From Flavobacterium cupriresistens (GTDB lineage: Bacteria > Bacteroidota > Bacteroidia > Flavobacteriales > Flavobacteriaceae): 64,000 bases of DNA. Both the position numbers and the translations under genes were made by a program. The stretch is from NCBI RefSeq assembly GCF_020911925.1, contig NZ_CP087134.1, positions 868,001 to 932,000 on the forward strand, written 5' to 3'. This document shows positions 62,522-64,000 of this stretch, in pieces (the first letter of the stretch is position 1; each line of letters starts with the position of its first letter). The notes beneath the pieces are model-generated. The model made no database searches and had not been told where the DNA came from. It worked only from the letters and a program-made list of their open reading frames with translations.

Positions 62522-63866
62522 TTTTAGTAATAATTATAGGTTTTCTTGGCTCGGCTGGTTTACCATCATTCGATTTGGGCTTATTCGATTGATTTGACCT
62601 ATTGTTGTTATTATTTGGCTTATTCCCTTTATTTTGGTTTCCACCGGCCGGCTTCGCGTTATTATTGTTATTGCTATTATTGTTGTTACTCCCTTGTTTT
62701 GGTTTCTCGGGAGCTGCAACGACAGCATTCTCAGCATTGGGTTTACGTTTTCGAGCTGGCTTTTTCTTTCTTTTAGGCTGATCAAAACGTGTTAAACTCT
62801 CCTGACCCATTGCATTATTGAAATCTTTTTCAGGCTCTTCCGTCACCTCAATTGCAAAATCTTCAAGTGAAGACACTTTATTTTTCTGTTTGTTTTCGGC
62901 AATAATTTCTTTTACCTGATCAATTTTCAAAACATGCCAGTTTGCAAAATTATTCGTGTAGGCAAACCACATTAACCCTTTAAAAATGTCTTGTTTCTGA
63001 CAGATCGCATCTCCTTTTTCAGTCACTAATTTAGTGTCGTAATCCGGGAAATCTTTCAAGGCATCCATGTAAGTATCTAACTCATAGTTCAAACAGCATT
63101 TTAATTTACCACATTGTCCCGCTAATTTTTGAGGATTTAGCGAAAGTTGCTGGTATCTGGCTGCCGATGTATTGACACTTCTGAAATCTGTTAACCAAGT
63201 CGAGCAGCAAAGCTCTCTTCCGCAAGAACCGATTCCGCCCAAACGAGCTGCTTCCTGACGAAAACCAACTTGTTTCATCTCTACTCTTGTACTGAATTCT
63301 TTTGCAAAATCCTTGATCAAAAGTCTAAAATCGACTCTGTCGTTTGCGGTGTAGTAAAAAGTAGCTTTTGATCCGTCACCTTGAAATTCAATATCAGAAA
63401 TTTTCATCTCCAATTTGTGCTGAATTGCCAATTCACGTGCACGAACCTTCATAGGCTCCTCACGTTCACGTGCTACAGACCAAATATCAATATCTTTTTG
63501 AGATGCTTTTCTATAGATTTTCGGTACTTCGTTACTCTCAGGATTAACTCCTTTTTTCTTCATTTGAATTTTTACCAATTCTCCTGTCAAAGTAACAATT
63601 CCAATATCGTGTCCCGGCGATGCAACAGTTGCTACAATATCACCCATGCTTAATGTTAATTTCTCCGAATTTCTAAAAAATTCCTTACGTCCGTTTTTAA
63701 AACGAACCTCAACACAATCAAAAATTGCTTCTCCATTAGACGGACTCATATTCGCGAGCCAATCAAAAACCGTCAATTTATTGCAGCTATCGGTGCCGCA
63801 AGTCCCATTATTTTTACAACCTTTTGGCGCACCGCCATCTGAGGTTGAACAACTTGTACATGCCAT
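62505..63866 (-). CDS. ricT: RicT-like PSP1 domain protein
   Basis: A 453-residue protein starting at the ATG 63866 (MACTSCSTSDGGAPKGCKNN). The Cys-rich N-terminus and the conserved GRELCCSTWL and CGKLKCCLNYE segments could ligate Fe-S clusters; the PSP1 domain spans about 110-290. The C-terminal about 120 residues are a low-complexity tail rich in Asn, Lys and Pro. In B. subtilis RicT acts with RicA/RicF in a complex affecting mRNA processing; the role here is inferred. It overlaps gldH by 17 bases. Confidence 0.88.
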   Translation of the reverse strand: MACTSCSTSDGGAPKGCKNNGTCGTDSCNKLTVFDWLANMSPSNGEAIFDCVEVRFKNGRKEFFRNSEKLTLSMGDIVATVASPGHDIGIVTLTGELVKIQMKKKGVNPESNEVPKIYRKASQKDIDIWSVAREREEPMKVRARELAIQHKLEMKISDIEFQGDGSKATFYYTANDRVDFRLLIKDFAKEFSTRVEMKQVGFRQEAARLGGIGSCGRELCCSTWLTDFRSVNTSAARYQQLSLNPQKLAGQCGKLKCCLNYELDTYMDALKDFPDYDTKLVTEKGDAICQKQDIFKGLMWFAYTNNFANWHVLKIDQVKEIIAENKQKNKVSSLEDFAIEVTEEPEKDFNNAMGQESLTRFDQPKRKKKPARKRKPNAENAVVAAPEKPKQGSNNNNSNNNNNAKPAGGNQNKGNKPNNNNNRSNQSNKPKSNDGKPAEPRKPIIITKNENKK

Positions 63867-64000
63867 AATTATATATGTAGTGTTGCATAAAAGCAACTTA
63901 AGTTCATAAACATTCGATCGGTAAAGATAGTATTTTTTTTAGTTGTCTTTTTATAGATTAAATCTAATGGCTTGTTAATTGTTAAAACTTTATGTTTTAC
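63867..64000. other. Non-coding end of the window
   Basis: A/T-rich 134 bases upstream of ricT. I see no convincing promoter box and no start of another gene. Confidence 0.4.

Overview
The window looks like chromosome from a Flavobacterium-type member of the Bacteroidota. The signs are low GC, start regions without strong Shine-Dalgarno sites, promoter-like boxes of the TAnnTTTG type, a gliding-motility lipoprotein gene (gldH), and secreted proteins ending in type IX secretion (T9SS) sorting domains. I see no rRNA, tRNA, CRISPR array, prophage or large island. The only transposase-like gene is one small HUH (IS200/RAYT-like) gene.

Layout. 0-16 kb: a partial DUF805 gene, a D-2-hydroxyacid dehydrogenase, nhaA, a secreted FG-GAP repeat protein, then a leftward housekeeping run (serS, TPR protein, DUF4286 protein, small protein, ksgA, mgtE, proC). 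After that come a DMP19-like protein, a lipoprotein, a PhzF protein and a patatin-like lipase. 16-20 kb: a CDGSH protein, a small basic protein and metG. 19.7-21 kb: a 91-aa protein gene behind a structured leader, two more copies of that leader, and two palindromic elements. 21-28.5 kb: three secreted paralogues of unknown function around a DMT transporter, a HAD hydrolase and a CAT-like acetyltransferase. 28.6-38.5 kb: ferritin and a small Cys-rich protein, DUF2461, SSB, a four-gene run (GNAT-nitrilase fusion, zinc-ribbon protein, M28 peptidase, SRPBCC protein), and rhodanese divergent from a LysR-GNAT-epimerase run. 38.5-44.3 kb: O6-alkylguanine methyltransferase, a DEDD exonuclease, an AlkZ-like protein and a nucleoside-recognition transporter, separated by dense repeats. 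44.3-49 kb: the HUH transposase, a lipoprotein, class I fumarase, a PAS protein and dinB. 49-56 kb: two tandemly duplicated M4 metallopeptidases. 56.5-64 kb: a metallophosphatase, an outer-membrane protein, 3-oxoacid CoA-transferase subunits, and the ricT-gldH-PBP1A run.

The genes are mostly core metabolism, cell envelope and DNA repair. The unusual content is between genes. There are several distinct families of palindromic or tandem elements: a three-copy RNA-like element at 19.70-20.59 kb; a nested palindrome with one inner unit at 20.65 kb and six at 52.4 kb; a 93-bp tandem repeat; an array of small hairpins next to the HUH gene; and hairpin repeats that carry copies of a neighbouring gene's 3' end. 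The RNA-like element is the best candidate for something not yet described, because its stems keep pairing between copies while the bases change.
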